A DNA stretch of 64,000 nucleotides. Origin: Pseudomonas entomophila. GTDB taxonomy: Bacteria; Pseudomonadota; Gammaproteobacteria; Pseudomonadales; Pseudomonadaceae. Numbering within the stretch: position 1 is the stretch's first letter; every line of letters starts with the position of its first letter. The notes under the pieces are model-generated. The model had not been told where the DNA came from. It saw nothing but the letters and a program-made list of their open reading frames with translations, and did no database searches. The translations under genes and the position numbers were made by a program. Where the stretch lies: assembly GCF_023277925.1 (NCBI RefSeq), contig NZ_CP063832.1, positions 124,001-188,000 of the forward strand. The letters are read 5' to 3'. Shown here piece after piece: positions 31,865 through 40,940 of the stretch.

Positions 31865-33013
31865 ATGACCCCCACCACCGGCCTGATCCTCTCCGGCGGC
31901 GGCGCCCGTGCCGCCTACCAGGTCGGCGTGCTCGCCGGCATTGCCGAACTGCTGCCTGCCGGCGCGGCCAACCCGTTCCCGGTGATCGTCGGCACTTCGG
32001 CTGGCGCCATCAATGCCGTCAAGTTGGCCAGCGGCGCCACCCGCTTCGCTGAGTCGGTACAGCAGCTCACCACTTTCTGGCAACACTTTCGCAGCCATTT
32101 GGTACTGCGCAGCGACTGGCCGGGGGTGATCCGCCAGGCCAGCCGCTTCGTCGGGCACAGCCTGCTGGGGCTGGGTGGCCATGTACCCGTGGCGCTGGTC
32201 GACAGCCGCCCGTTGCGTGCTTTGCTGCACAAGCACCTCGACCTCGATGGCATTGGCCACTCCCTGGCGTCCAACCAGCTGCGCGCCGTTGCCGTCACCG
32301 CCTTCGGTTACGAATCGGGCCAGGCCGTGACCTTCTACCAGGGCCGCGACACCATCGAGCCCTGGCTGCGCCACCGCCGCATCGGCATGCCCACGCCGCT
32401 GACCATCGACCACTTGCTGGCCAGCTCGGCGATCCCGTTGCTGTTCGCCCCGGTGCGCCTGGGCGAGGAGTACTTCGGCGATGGCGCGGTGCGCCAGTCG
32501 GCGCCGATCAGCCCGGCACTGCACCTGGGCGCCAGCCGGGTGCTGGTGGTGGGGGTCAGCGGCAACCCACAGCGGCCCGCGCCGCCGTTGCCGACCCAGC
32601 GCGTGTTCAGCGGCCAGCAACCAAGCCTGGCGCAGATTGGCGGGCACTTGCTCAACAGCACCTTCATCGACAGCCTCGAGGACGACATCGAGCTGCTGCA
32701 GCGGCTGAACCACCTCAGTCACTTGCTGCCCGCGCACCTGGACACACGGCGCCTGGGCCTGGCGCCGATCGAGGTGCTGGTGGTGGCGCCCAGCCAGCCG
32801 CTGGATGAGATCGCCGCGCGGCACCGGCGCGAGCTGCCGGCGGCGCTGCGCCTGTTCCTGCGCGGGCCGGGGGCGACCAAGACCAGTGGGGCGGGAGTGT
32901 TGAGCTATCTACTGTTCGAGGCGAGTTACTGTAGTGAGTTGATCGAGCTGGGGCGCAAGGATGCGCTGGCAAAAAAACGGGAGCTCGCACAGTTTCTTGG
33001 ATTGGCGAGTTGA
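31865..33013 (+). CDS. Patatin-like phospholipase
   Basis: A 382-aa enzyme with a patatin domain: oxyanion loop GGGARAAYQ (11-19), nucleophile elbow GTSAG (S45) and DGA catalytic aspartate (FGDGAVRQ), forming the Ser-Asp dyad of lipid acyl hydrolases. A C-terminal DUF3336-like region is absent; residues 300-382 are helical. No signal peptide, so a cytoplasmic or inner-face lipase. GGAGG lies four bases before ATG 31865; longer readings run back through the REP element and the preceding gene. Confidence 0.92.
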   Translation: MTPTTGLILSGGGARAAYQVGVLAGIAELLPAGAANPFPVIVGTSAGAINAVKLASGATRFAESVQQLTTFWQHFRSHLVLRSDWPGVIRQASRFVGHSLLGLGGHVPVALVDSRPLRALLHKHLDLDGIGHSLASNQLRAVAVTAFGYESGQAVTFYQGRDTIEPWLRHRRIGMPTPLTIDHLLASSAIPLLFAPVRLGEEYFGDGAVRQSAPISPALHLGASRVLVVGVSGNPQRPAPPLPTQRVFSGQQPSLAQIGGHLLNSTFIDSLEDDIELLQRLNHLSHLLPAHLDTRRLGLAPIEVLVVAPSQPLDEIAARHRRELPAALRLFLRGPGATKTSGAGVLSYLLFEASYCSELIELGRKDALAKKRELAQFLGLAS

Positions 33014-33025
33014 CCGGTTCGCCTG

Positions 33026-33110
33026 TGTAGGAGCAGCTTCAGCCGCGATCACCGGCGAAGCGGGTGCCGGGCACCGGGTTGCCTGAATCGCGGCTGAAGC
33101 CGCTCCTACA
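33026..33110. repeat. REP pair (family A)
   Basis: Arms TGTAGGAGCAGCTTCAGCCG and the inverse ending GGCTGAAGCCGCTCCTACA around a GAAGCGGGTGCCGGGCACC centre, between convergent patatin and mlaA genes. Confidence 0.92.
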
Positions 33111-33121
33111 GCGAACAGTTG

Positions 33122-33937
33122 TTACTCGGCGATCTGCAACTTGCGCGCTTGGGTGTACACGTAGCGCAGCTTCTCGTACTCGAACGGCGAATTGGTCTGC
33201 CCGTAACGGAAGTTGTTGGTGTAGCGCCGGTCGATGACACGCAGCAGGGTGATCTCGGGGTGGCCCTCGGCCGCCTCGGCCATGTTGAGGTAGTTGAGCT
33301 CCCGCTCGCCCACGTAGTCCACCACCAGCCCGGTGGTGTCGCGCAGGTTCGACGGCCCCAGGATCGGCAACATGATGTACGGCCCGTCCGGCACGCCATA
33401 GACGCCCAGGGTCTGGCCGAAGTCCTCGTTCTGTTTCGGTAGGCCCATCTTCGTTGCCGGGTCCCACAACCCACCGACGCCAATGAGGGTGTTGAACATC
33501 AACCGCGCGGTGATTTCCGCCGAGCGCCTGGGCTTGAGCTGCAGCACGCTGTTGAACAGGTTGGGCACATCCCCAAGGTTGCTGAAGAAGTTGCTGACGC
33601 CGGTACGCACGAAGCCCGGTGTGACGTAGCGGTAACCGTTGACCACCGGCAGGAATACCCACTCGTCGAAGCGGTAGTTGAAGTGATAGATGCGCCGGTT
33701 CATCGACTCCAGCGGGTCGTACACATTCAGCGCGGCCAGGGTCGAGCGCTCGAACTCGCGCTGGTCCAGGCCCGGGTTGAATTTCAGCTCGCGCAGCGGG
33801 TCGAGGAAACCGTCGGTTTCCGCCGAGAGGGTGCCGATGGTGTCGGATTCGACCACGCTGGCACGCGGCGCGGTCTCCTCGGCCAGGGCGTAGCCGCTGG
33901 CGAGCAGGGCGGTGACGAGCAGCAGTCTGTTAACCAC
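33122..33937 (-). CDS. mlaA: MlaA/VacJ outer-membrane phospholipid retrieval protein
   Basis: A 271-aa protein of the Mla pathway, which takes misplaced phospholipids from the outer leaflet of the outer membrane. A signal peptide (ends GYALA) is followed by NVYDPLESMNRRIYHFNYRF, RTGVSNFFSNLGDVPNLFN, MFNTLIGVGGLWDPA and DFGQTLGVYGVPDGPYIMLP, all family hallmarks. There is no lipobox cysteine, unlike E. coli MlaA. It starts at GTG 33937 with GGAG seven bases upstream, overlapping the stop of the hydrolase gene by eight bases, so the two are coupled. Confidence 0.95.
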   Translation of the reverse strand: MVNRLLLVTALLASGYALAEETAPRASVVESDTIGTLSAETDGFLDPLRELKFNPGLDQREFERSTLAALNVYDPLESMNRRIYHFNYRFDEWVFLPVVNGYRYVTPGFVRTGVSNFFSNLGDVPNLFNSVLQLKPRRSAEITARLMFNTLIGVGGLWDPATKMGLPKQNEDFGQTLGVYGVPDGPYIMLPILGPSNLRDTTGLVVDYVGERELNYLNMAEAAEGHPEITLLRVIDRRYTNNFRYGQTNSPFEYEKLRYVYTQARKLQIAE

Positions 33938-35228
33938 GGAAGAACTCCAGCATGGCGTCGCTGTTGACGCGGTAATTGAGGTTGCCGCAATGGCCGCCAT
34001 GGGGGTAGAGCGTGAGACGGTCGCCGAACACCCGGCGCAGGAAACCGATATCGCCGGGGCCGAGGATCACGTCGTCGGCGTTGTGCATCACGGCGATCTT
34101 GGGGCTGTCGCGCAGGTAGTCTTCCAGGGCGTACAGGCTGACCTGGTCGATCAGTTGCAACACGCTGTTGCCGTCGGTGCGCGCACGCCACATCGGGATC
34201 ACCTGCTCGGTGATATAGCAGTCGAAATCACATTGCAGTGCGCGCTTGAAGAACGGTTCCAGGCTGCTGCCCTCGGTGATCGGGAGCTTCGGCGGAATGA
34301 TCAGGCCACGGCGGTTGATCAGGTCGGAGGTGAAGGCGATGTCGGCCGCCGAGAAACGGAACGACGTGCCGATGAGCATGGCCATCTGTTCGTTGGACAG
34401 GTGCTCGCGGGACCTCTGGAAGTCGTACAGCAGCGCGTCGTTGAGGTCGATGTAGCCCTTTTCCTGGAAGTAGCGGGTGAGCTTTTCCAGCATCAGCTCA
34501 TAGAACGTGGTGCTTTTGTCGATGCCCTTGACCCGGGTCTGTACCAGCTTGTCCAGGTTGGTGACCGAGGTGTACAGGTTCACCGGTGGATTGAGCAGCA
34601 GCACGCGCTTGAAGTTGAAGCTCTTGCGAGTTTCGTCCAACTTGCTGACGAATGCCGCGTCCAGCGCCCCCAGGCTGTAGCCGGTGAGGTAGTACTCGCT
34701 GATCGGCAGGCGTGGGTGTTGCGCGCGCACCGCCTGCATGACCCGGTACAGGTCCTTGGCATCTTCGCTGGTCACCCCTGGGGTGGCGAAGCGCGAGGCG
34801 GCGCTCATGAAGTCCCAGCTGGTCGGCGAAGACAGCTGCACCACGTGGTAGCCGGCCTGGTAGAACAGTTTCTTCAGGTATTCGTTGATGCTGCTGGAGT
34901 AGGGGGCGCCGGTGCCGGCGATCAGGAAGATCAGCGGCGCCTCGTGGTCCTGCCTGGCCAGGCGATAGCGCAGCTTTTTCACCGACCAGAAGTTGTCGGG
35001 CAGGGTGAATTCGCGCTCAGGGCGCAGCGTCAGGCTGTAGTCGGCCTGATCAATGTCGTCGTCGCTGGGCAGCGCCGGGCGATGATCTGGCGGCGTGGTG
35101 GCGATGGTCGCCTCGAATGGGTTGGTCAGCGGAAAGCCGTAGCTCGCGGCGTCGATGTCCCGCGCCAGGGCGGCCGCCGCCATGAGCAGGCCGCCAAGCA
35201 GGGCGGCGAGGCGCAAAGGTCGAAGCAT
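33930..35228 (-). CDS. Exported alpha/beta hydrolase coupled to mlaA
   Basis: A 432-aa protein with a signal peptide (MLRPLRLAALLGGLLMAAAA, cleavage near ALA|RD) and an alpha/beta hydrolase fold: oxyanion region LIAGTGAPYSSS, nucleophile GYSLGA (S185), acid in NADDVILGPGD and HGGHCGN histidine. A periplasmic serine hydrolase, possibly a lipase or esterase. The overlap with mlaA suggests a shared role in outer-membrane lipid upkeep; this is inference. The ATG at 35228 is chosen because the signal peptide starts there, with GGGGGA upstream. Confidence 0.85.
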   Translation of the reverse strand: MLRPLRLAALLGGLLMAAAALARDIDAASYGFPLTNPFEATIATTPPDHRPALPSDDDIDQADYSLTLRPEREFTLPDNFWSVKKLRYRLARQDHEAPLIFLIAGTGAPYSSSINEYLKKLFYQAGYHVVQLSSPTSWDFMSAASRFATPGVTSEDAKDLYRVMQAVRAQHPRLPISEYYLTGYSLGALDAAFVSKLDETRKSFNFKRVLLLNPPVNLYTSVTNLDKLVQTRVKGIDKSTTFYELMLEKLTRYFQEKGYIDLNDALLYDFQRSREHLSNEQMAMLIGTSFRFSAADIAFTSDLINRRGLIIPPKLPITEGSSLEPFFKRALQCDFDCYITEQVIPMWRARTDGNSVLQLIDQVSLYALEDYLRDSPKIAVMHNADDVILGPGDIGFLRRVFGDRLTLYPHGGHCGNLNYRVNSDAMLEFFRG

Positions 35229-35447
35229 GTAGTCCCCCAGGTAAACGCAAGGTCGTGCAATCAATACGCAGGCTAGGACCACGGTTGGCGGGGCAAAGTT
35301 GCCCGCCGTTCATGCCTTTGTCGCGCCAGATGTTGTCACGCCAGGCAATGTTGGTCTTGTGCAACATAGCTGCAGGCGGGTGATTTTGCCTTACACCGGG
35401 CCTTGGGCGATCATGCGGCGTTTCGATTACCACTATTGGAGAACGGG

Positions 35448-35816
35448 ATGCCGCGGTCGCTTCCGGTCGTTGCCTTGATGCTGTTCCTGGCCCTGTGGCT
35501 GGCCGCCAGTTATGGCGTGCGCTACGAATTGATGGAGGATGCCCGTTGGGTGGGCTTGTGCACCGTGCCGGCCGAGTACTGGCAGTGCCAGGTGCGTTCG
35601 TGGCTGGGCCTGGCGATTCATTTCCAGGTGATTGCCTGGGCCGGGCTGGCGGTGGCCTTGGTTGCCCAGGTGCTTCCGGCAAGGCTGGGTTGGTGGTTGG
35701 CGGTGCTGGCCTTGGTATTCGGTGTTCCGGCGCTGGTGCTCTATACCGCAAGCATCGCGGTGTTTACGGTGGTGCTGGCGGGGTTGCGCCTGGTTCGGCA
35801 AGTGCGGGGCGGTTGA
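35448..35816 (+). CDS. Small integral membrane protein (122 aa), function unknown
   Basis: About three membrane helices (PVVALMLFLALWLAASYGV; LAIHFQVIAWAGLAVALVAQ; GWWLAVLALVFGVPALVLYT then AVFTVVLAGL), with a periplasmic-looking loop containing two cysteines (GLCTVPAEYWQCQV). GGAG lies six bases before ATG 35448. I do not recognise a named family. The 219-base region before it (35229-35447) holds no other gene that I can support. Confidence 0.8.
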   Translation: MPRSLPVVALMLFLALWLAASYGVRYELMEDARWVGLCTVPAEYWQCQVRSWLGLAIHFQVIAWAGLAVALVAQVLPARLGWWLAVLALVFGVPALVLYTASIAVFTVVLAGLRLVRQVRGG

Positions 35817-35820
35817 TGAC

Positions 35821-35887
35821 GCGTTCCCCGGCAAAGCCGGCTCCTACACGTGTGCGCGGGCCGGCAGGAGCCGGCCTTGCCGGCGAA
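35821..35887. repeat. REP pair (family B)
   Basis: Arms CGTTCCCCGGCAAAGCCGGC and near-inverse ending GCCGGCCTTGCCGGCGAAC, between convergent genes. Confidence 0.88.
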
Positions 35888-35889
35888 CT

Positions 35890-37425
35890 TCACGTCGAGC
35901 GCACACGCAGGCTGCGCCACAATGCCCCGGTCATCATCACGCTGACCACCGCCCAACCCCAGGCCTGCTGATTGCTCAATCCCTCCTGGAACAGCTGTGG
36001 TGCAATGCCTGCTCCGATGATGAACGCCAACAACGCCACTTCCGCTCGCCGTGCCGTCACCGGTCGCAGCAGGTACACCACTGCCGGGAGCAGCAGCGCC
36101 GCACTGGGGAAGCTGCGATAGCGCGGGTCGAATACCATCGCCAGCATGCTCACCGCCGCGGCGAACCCAGCCACCAGCAACCACGTGCCGCCATGGCGCT
36201 CGAGCCAGGCGGACAAACGCTGGCGCCAACCCGCGCGACGGGCCAGGGCCAGCGCGCCCTGGGCCAGCACCAGCAGGTTAAGCCCGGCCAGCGCCACGGC
36301 CCACAGCCATTCCCCGGCAAAACGGGCGTTGGCGCGCATCAGCTCGCCCCACAACCCCAGGCTGCCGGCGCCCAGGGCCGCCAGCAGCGGTAGCAGCAAG
36401 GCGGCGCGGGCATTGGCCGGGCGCCCGGCCAGGGCCAGGGTGGCCAGCATCAGCAGCACGCTGGCCAGCAACCATTGCGGCCACAGTGCCAGGTTGCTCA
36501 CCGGCCCTTCGAGCACGCCTTTGTCCCGACGGTCGGCATCGTACAGGCCCCAGTAGCCGCCCACGGCACCTTCGCTGGCGCGTTTCCACGGTTGGTCGAA
36601 AGCTTCGATCAGGTTGTAGTGCCAGCCATTGGCTTCAGCCAGGGCCACGAAACCACGGACGAAGCGCGCTTCGTTGACCCGGCTGGGAATGGCCGTCTCG
36701 CGTTGGCGACCCTCGCTGGGCCAGCCGGTCTCGCCGATCAGCACATCCTTCGGGGCGAAGCGATTGCCGAATACCTGGCGCACCTCGGCCACATGGGCCA
36801 GGGCCGCGTCGATACCACGCGGGTCGTCCTCCCAATAGGGCAGCAGGTGGATGGTGAGGAAGTCCACCGCCGGCGCCACCTGCGGGTGCTGCAGCCAGAA
36901 CTCCCAGACATCGGCGTAGGTTACCGGCACACTCACCTGGCTTTTCACCTTGCCGATCAGTGCCGCCAGGCGCTCGCCGGTCACTTCCTTGCGCAGCAGT
37001 GCCTCGTTACCGACGATTACCGCGCTGACCACGTCCGGGTTGGCGTTGGCCGCGGCGATCAACAGGTCGATCTCCTGGTCGGTGTCCACCGGGTTGGCAT
37101 TGACCCAGGCACCTAGCATCACCTTCAGGCCATGCTTGCGCGCCAGCGCCGGGATCGCCTCCAGGCCGGTCATCGAGTAAGTGCGGATGCACTGGAAGCG
37201 CTCGGCCAGCAGTGCCAAGTCGGCGTCCATGCGCGCCGGGCGCAGGCGGAACGGCTGGTCGAACGGCGACTGGTCCTTGTCGAACGGGGTGTAGGAGGCG
37301 CACTGCAGCTTGTGCGTCGGGCTGGCGGCATCGGGCAGGTGCACCGGCTTGCCCAGGCCGTACCAGAGGGCACCCAGGCAGGTGAGGGCGAGCAGGCAGG
37401 CGAGCAGGTAGGTCGTGCGGAGCAT
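35890..37425 (-). CDS. GH17-like beta-1,3-glucan-active membrane protein
   Basis: A 511-aa fusion of a glycoside hydrolase family 17 domain and a membrane domain. An N-terminal helix (LACLLALTCLGALWYGLG) anchors the GH17 barrel (~40-320) with the acid/base E141 (VGNEALLR) and nucleophile E232 (GETGWPSEG). The C-terminal ~185 residues hold about seven or eight hydrophobic helices. Related bacterial GH17 enzymes act as beta-1,3-glucosyltransferases on periplasmic glucans. Substrate and product here are unknown. No strong ribosome site before ATG 37425; longer readings lack family sequence. Confidence 0.87.
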   Translation of the reverse strand: MLRTTYLLACLLALTCLGALWYGLGKPVHLPDAASPTHKLQCASYTPFDKDQSPFDQPFRLRPARMDADLALLAERFQCIRTYSMTGLEAIPALARKHGLKVMLGAWVNANPVDTDQEIDLLIAAANANPDVVSAVIVGNEALLRKEVTGERLAALIGKVKSQVSVPVTYADVWEFWLQHPQVAPAVDFLTIHLLPYWEDDPRGIDAALAHVAEVRQVFGNRFAPKDVLIGETGWPSEGRQRETAIPSRVNEARFVRGFVALAEANGWHYNLIEAFDQPWKRASEGAVGGYWGLYDADRRDKGVLEGPVSNLALWPQWLLASVLLMLATLALAGRPANARAALLLPLLAALGAGSLGLWGELMRANARFAGEWLWAVALAGLNLLVLAQGALALARRAGWRQRLSAWLERHGGTWLLVAGFAAAVSMLAMVFDPRYRSFPSAALLLPAVVYLLRPVTARRAEVALLAFIIGAGIAPQLFQEGLSNQQAWGWAVVSVMMTGALWRSLRVRST

Positions 37426-37443
37426 CGGGTGGTCACGTTCCCC

Positions 37444-37468
37444 TGTAGAGGCCGGCCTTGCCGGCGAA
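37444..37468. repeat. Single REP unit (family B)
   Basis: One unit, TGTAGAGGCCGGCCTTGCCG continuing to CGAA, without an inverted partner. It lies in the 249-base region 37426-37674, where nothing else was recognised. Confidence 0.75.
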
Positions 37469-37674
37469 AGGGCCGGTACAGGCCGGCCAAGGCCTGTGAT
37501 AGTAGCCCGGCGCCAAGCCTTTGGCATGCAAGGATCGCGCAGGCCCTCATCGCGCGATGACGTTAATGGCACAGTGCTGTCGCTGATCGTTCGTTAGAGG
37601 TCGCTGACAGAGCAGGTCGCGCGCGGGTGCAGGTCGATGATGCAATCTCCAAGACCTGACGAGGGGATGCTTTG

Positions 37675-38523
37675 ATGAGTATGCGACGTTTCCTGGGGGT
37701 GGGCACCGCCCTGGTATTGGCCATGAGCACTGCGCAGGCAATGGCCAAAGAAGTGAGCATCGGTTACGTGGATGGTTGGTCCGACAGCGTGGCGACCACC
37801 AACGTGGCTGCCGAAGTCATCAGGCAGAAGCTCGGCTATGACGTGAAGCTGCAGGCCGTGGCCACCGGGATCATGTGGCAGGGCGTGGCCACCGGCAAGC
37901 TCGACGCCATGCTCTCGGCCTGGCTGCCGGTCACTCACGGCGAGTATTGGGCCAAGAACAAGGATAACGTCGTTGACTACGGGCCCAACTTCAAGGACGC
38001 CAAGATCGGCCTGATCGTCCCCGAGTACGTCAAAGCCAACAGCATCGCCGACCTCAAGACCGACCAGAGCTTCAAGCAGAAGATCGTCGGCATCGACGCA
38101 GGTTCTGGGGTGATGCTCAAGACCGAGCAGGCGATCAAGGACTATGACCTCACCGGTTACAAACTGACGGCCAGTTCCGGTGCGGCGATGACTGCCGAGC
38201 TGGGTCGCTCCTACGCCAAGAACCAATCCATCGCCGTGACCGGCTGGGTACCGCACTGGATGTTCGCCAAGTGGAAGCTGAAGTTCCTCGAGGACCCGAA
38301 AGGCGTATATGGCGCGGCCGAGACAGTCAACAGCATCGGCAGCAAGGAGCTGGCGGGCAAGGCCCCGGAAGTGGCCGAGTTCCTGAAGAAATTCCAGTGG
38401 CAGTCCAAGGACGAGATCGGCGAGGTGATGCTGGCGATTCAGGAAGGGGCCAAGCCTGAGGCGGCGGCCAAGGACTGGGTGGCCAAGCATCCGGAGCGCG
38501 TCAAGGAGTGGACCGGTAAGTAG
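37675..38523 (+). CDS. Glycine betaine/choline-type ABC substrate-binding protein
   Basis: A 282-aa OpuAC-family periplasmic binding protein. A signal peptide (FLGVGTALVLAMSTAQAMA|KE) is followed by VSIGYVDGWSDSVATTN, ATGIMWQGVATGKLDAMLSA, AWLPVTHGEYW and TGWVPHWMFAKW; the repeated tryptophans can form the aromatic cage for a quaternary amine. No permease or ATPase lies beside it, so it probably serves a transporter encoded elsewhere. The ATG at 37675 is preferred over the TTG three bases earlier; GAGGGG lies upstream. Confidence 0.9.
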   Translation: MSMRRFLGVGTALVLAMSTAQAMAKEVSIGYVDGWSDSVATTNVAAEVIRQKLGYDVKLQAVATGIMWQGVATGKLDAMLSAWLPVTHGEYWAKNKDNVVDYGPNFKDAKIGLIVPEYVKANSIADLKTDQSFKQKIVGIDAGSGVMLKTEQAIKDYDLTGYKLTASSGAAMTAELGRSYAKNQSIAVTGWVPHWMFAKWKLKFLEDPKGVYGAAETVNSIGSKELAGKAPEVAEFLKKFQWQSKDEIGEVMLAIQEGAKPEAAAKDWVAKHPERVKEWTGK

Positions 38524-38556
38524 CTCGATTTGGCCCATTGACCTGTTACGACCGCA

Positions 38557-38640
38557 GTAGGAGCGGCTTCAGCCGCGATCACCCGCGAAGCGGGTGCCAG
38601 GCACCGCGAGGCTCACATCGCGGCTAATGCCGCTCCTACA
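38557..38640. repeat. REP pair (family A)
   Basis: Arms GTAGGAGCGGCTTCAGCCGC and near-inverse ending GGCTAATGCCGCTCCTACA around GCGGGTGCCAGGCACCGC. Confidence 0.92.
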
Positions 38641-38684
38641 GGGCGAACGGTTGTTGCGAAATCTGTAAAACACCGTTGCATCTA

Positions 38685-38699
38685 AGACTAAGGTCGTCT
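38685..38699. promoter_or_regulatory. Short inverted repeat before yjcH-actP
   Basis: AGAC-TAAGGTC-GTCT, with perfect 4-base arms, lies about 70 bases before the DUF485 gene in its likely promoter region. It could be an activator site for the acetate genes. The arms are short and chance is not excluded. Confidence 0.3.
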
Positions 38700-38768
38700 G
38701 GTTGGCGTCCAACGGCAGCATAAAGTGGAGTTGGGTTCTCCCTACTCTGTGCTGCTAGGACAAAAACA

Positions 38769-39080
38769 ATGAACGACAGCATTTACCAATCGATACAGAA
38801 CAGTCCGCGCTTCAAGGAACTGGTCACCAAGCGCGAGCGTTTCGCCTGGATTCTCTCGGCGATCATGCTCGGCCTCTACTGCGCCTTCATCCTCCTCATC
38901 GCCTATGGCCCGCATGTGCTGGGTGCCAAGCTCAGCCCTGGATCGTCGATTACCTGGGGCATCCCCCTGGGCGTCGGGCTGATCGTCTCGGCATTCGTGC
39001 TTACCGCCCTCTATGTGCGCCGCGCCAACGGCGAATTCGACGAGTTGAACAAGGCGATCCTCGAGGAGGCCAAGCAATGA
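38769..39080 (+). CDS. yjcH: DUF485 membrane protein (YjcH)
   Basis: A 103-aa protein with two membrane helices ([40 protein letters not shown]) and a basic/acidic C-terminus. DUF485 proteins are encoded directly before ActP-type acetate symporters. Its stop overlaps the actP start (ATGA). AGGA lies 11 bases before the ATG. Confidence 0.93.
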   Translation: MNDSIYQSIQNSPRFKELVTKRERFAWILSAIMLGLYCAFILLIAYGPHVLGAKLSPGSSITWGIPLGVGLIVSAFVLTALYVRRANGEFDELNKAILEEAKQ

Positions 39081-40741
39081 TCCGACACTTGAAAAAACTG
39101 GCCATCCTGGCCTGCGGTGCCTTCGCACCCGCCGTGTGGGCCGGCGAAGCGCTTACCGGCGAGGTGCAGAAACAACCACTGAATGTCTCGGCGATCGCCA
39201 TGTTCGTGGCCTTCGTCGCCTTCACCCTGGGTATCACCTACTGGGCCTCCAAGCGCAACAAGTCGGCCGCCGACTACTATGCGGCCGGCGGCAAGATCAC
39301 CGGTTTCCAGAACGGTCTGGCGATCGCCGGTGACTACATGTCGGCGGCCTCGTTCCTGGGTATTTCCGCGCTGGTGTTTACCTCCGGCTACGATGGCCTG
39401 ATCTACTCCATCGGCTTCCTGGTCGGCTGGCCGATCATCCTGTTCCTGATTGCCGAGCGCCTGCGCAACCTGGGCAAGTACACCTTTGCCGACGTAGCCT
39501 CGTACCGCCTCGGGCAGAAGGAGATCCGCACCCTGTCGGCCTCGGGCTCGCTGGTGGTGGTGGCCTTCTACCTGATCGCGCAGATGGTCGGTGCCGGCAA
39601 GCTGATCCAGCTGCTGTTCGGCCTGGACTACCACATCGCGGTGATTCTGGTCGGTATCCTGATGTGCTTGTACGTGCTGTTCGGCGGCATGCTCGCCACC
39701 ACCTGGGTGCAGATCATCAAGGCGGTGCTGCTGCTCTCCGGTGCCAGCTTCATGGCACTGATGGTGATGAAGCATGTCGGCTTCGACTTCAACACCCTGT
39801 TCTCCGAAGCGATCAAGGTGCACGCCAAGGGCGAGGCGATCATGAGCCCGGGTGGCCTGGTCAAGGACCCGATCTCGGCGTTCTCCCTGGGCCTGGCGTT
39901 GATGTTCGGTACCGCCGGCCTGCCGCATATCCTGATGCGCTTCTTCACCGTCAGTGACGCCAAGGAAGCCCGCAAGAGCGTGCTCTACGCCACTGGCTTC
40001 ATCGGCTACTTCTACATCCTGACCTTCATCATCGGCTTCGGCGCGATCCTGCTGGTCAGCACCAACCCGGACTTCAAGGACGCTGCCGGTGCCCTGATCG
40101 GTGGCAACAACATGGCGGCGGTGCACCTGGCCGATGCTGTGGGCGGCAGCGTGTTCCTCGGCTTCATCTCGGCAGTGGCTTTCGCCACCATCCTCGCGGT
40201 GGTCGCGGGCCTGACCCTGGCCGGCGCCTCGGCGGTGTCCCATGACCTGTACGCCAGTGTCTGGCGCAAGGGCAAGGCCAACGACAAGGACGAGATCCGC
40301 GTCTCGAAGATCACCACAGTCGCCCTGGGTGTGCTGGCGATCGGCCTGGGCATCCTGTTCGAGAAGCAGAACATCGCCTTCATGGTGGGGTTGGCGTTCT
40401 CCATCGCCGCCAGTTGCAATTTCCCGGTGCTGTTGCTTTCGATGTACTGGAAAAAGCTGACCACCCGTGGCGCTATGATCGGCGGCTGGATGGGCCTTGT
40501 CAGTGCGGTGGGCTTGATGATCCTCGGGCCGACCATCTGGGTGCAGATCCTCGGTCACGAGAAAGCCATCTACCCGTACGAGTATCCGGCGCTGTTCTCG
40601 ATGATCATCGCCTTCGCCGGTATCTGGTTCTTCTCGGTCACCGACAAGTCCAAGGCCGCTGAAAACGAACGGGCGCTGTTCTTCCCGCAGTTCGTCCGCT
40701 CACAGACCGGCCTGGGGGCCAGCGGGGCTGTTTCTCACTGA
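39077..40741 (+). CDS. actP: Cation/acetate symporter ActP
   Basis: A 554-aa sodium:solute symporter that takes up acetate and related short carboxylates. It has an N-terminal signal-like helix ([20 protein letters not shown]) and 13 or so membrane helices, with [40 protein letters not shown] and [15 protein letters not shown] typical of ActP. Length fits the family. Translation is coupled to yjcH and a strong terminator follows. Confidence 0.95.
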   Translation: MIRHLKKLAILACGAFAPAVWAGEALTGEVQKQPLNVSAIAMFVAFVAFTLGITYWASKRNKSAADYYAAGGKITGFQNGLAIAGDYMSAASFLGISALVFTSGYDGLIYSIGFLVGWPIILFLIAERLRNLGKYTFADVASYRLGQKEIRTLSASGSLVVVAFYLIAQMVGAGKLIQLLFGLDYHIAVILVGILMCLYVLFGGMLATTWVQIIKAVLLLSGASFMALMVMKHVGFDFNTLFSEAIKVHAKGEAIMSPGGLVKDPISAFSLGLALMFGTAGLPHILMRFFTVSDAKEARKSVLYATGFIGYFYILTFIIGFGAILLVSTNPDFKDAAGALIGGNNMAAVHLADAVGGSVFLGFISAVAFATILAVVAGLTLAGASAVSHDLYASVWRKGKANDKDEIRVSKITTVALGVLAIGLGILFEKQNIAFMVGLAFSIAASCNFPVLLLSMYWKKLTTRGAMIGGWMGLVSAVGLMILGPTIWVQILGHEKAIYPYEYPALFSMIIAFAGIWFFSVTDKSKAAENERALFFPQFVRSQTGLGASGAVSH

Positions 40742-40758
40742 TACCTTGAGCGGTACGC

Positions 40759-40792
40759 ACAACGCCCCGGCTCATGCCGGGGCGTTGTGTTT
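40759..40792 (+). terminator. Rho-independent terminator after actP
   Basis: A perfect 13-bp stem (ACAACGCCCCGGC / GCCGGGGCGTTGT) with a TCAT loop, followed by GTTT. It separates actP from the pilus locus. Confidence 0.88.
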
Positions 40793-40817
40793 CCAGAACT
40801 GTCATGGTCTCAGCTGC

Positions 40818-40852
40818 TAGGAAATTTCTTAGGCTCGCTCGGAACGGTCTTA
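40818..40852 (+). promoter_or_regulatory. Candidate BvgA/RcsB-type heptad sites before the pilin gene
   Basis: TAGGAAA-TTTCTTA (40818-40831) is an inverted pair of heptads matching the BvgA half-site TTTC(C/T)TA and resembling the RcsB box. A weaker pair, TCGGAAC-GGTCTTA (40839-40852), is centred 21 bases further on, close to the 22-base spacing of successive BvgA dimers. They lie about 90-120 bases before the pilin start. The locus encodes its own NarL-type regulator, the probable binder. Confidence 0.55.
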
Positions 40853-40940
40853 GTCATCGCTGCAGTGCGTTCACCAATACTTCTCCTCACCCGCTGGCCA
40901 TGCGCCGGCAGGTATTGACCACTTCAAGGAGATCAGATTC

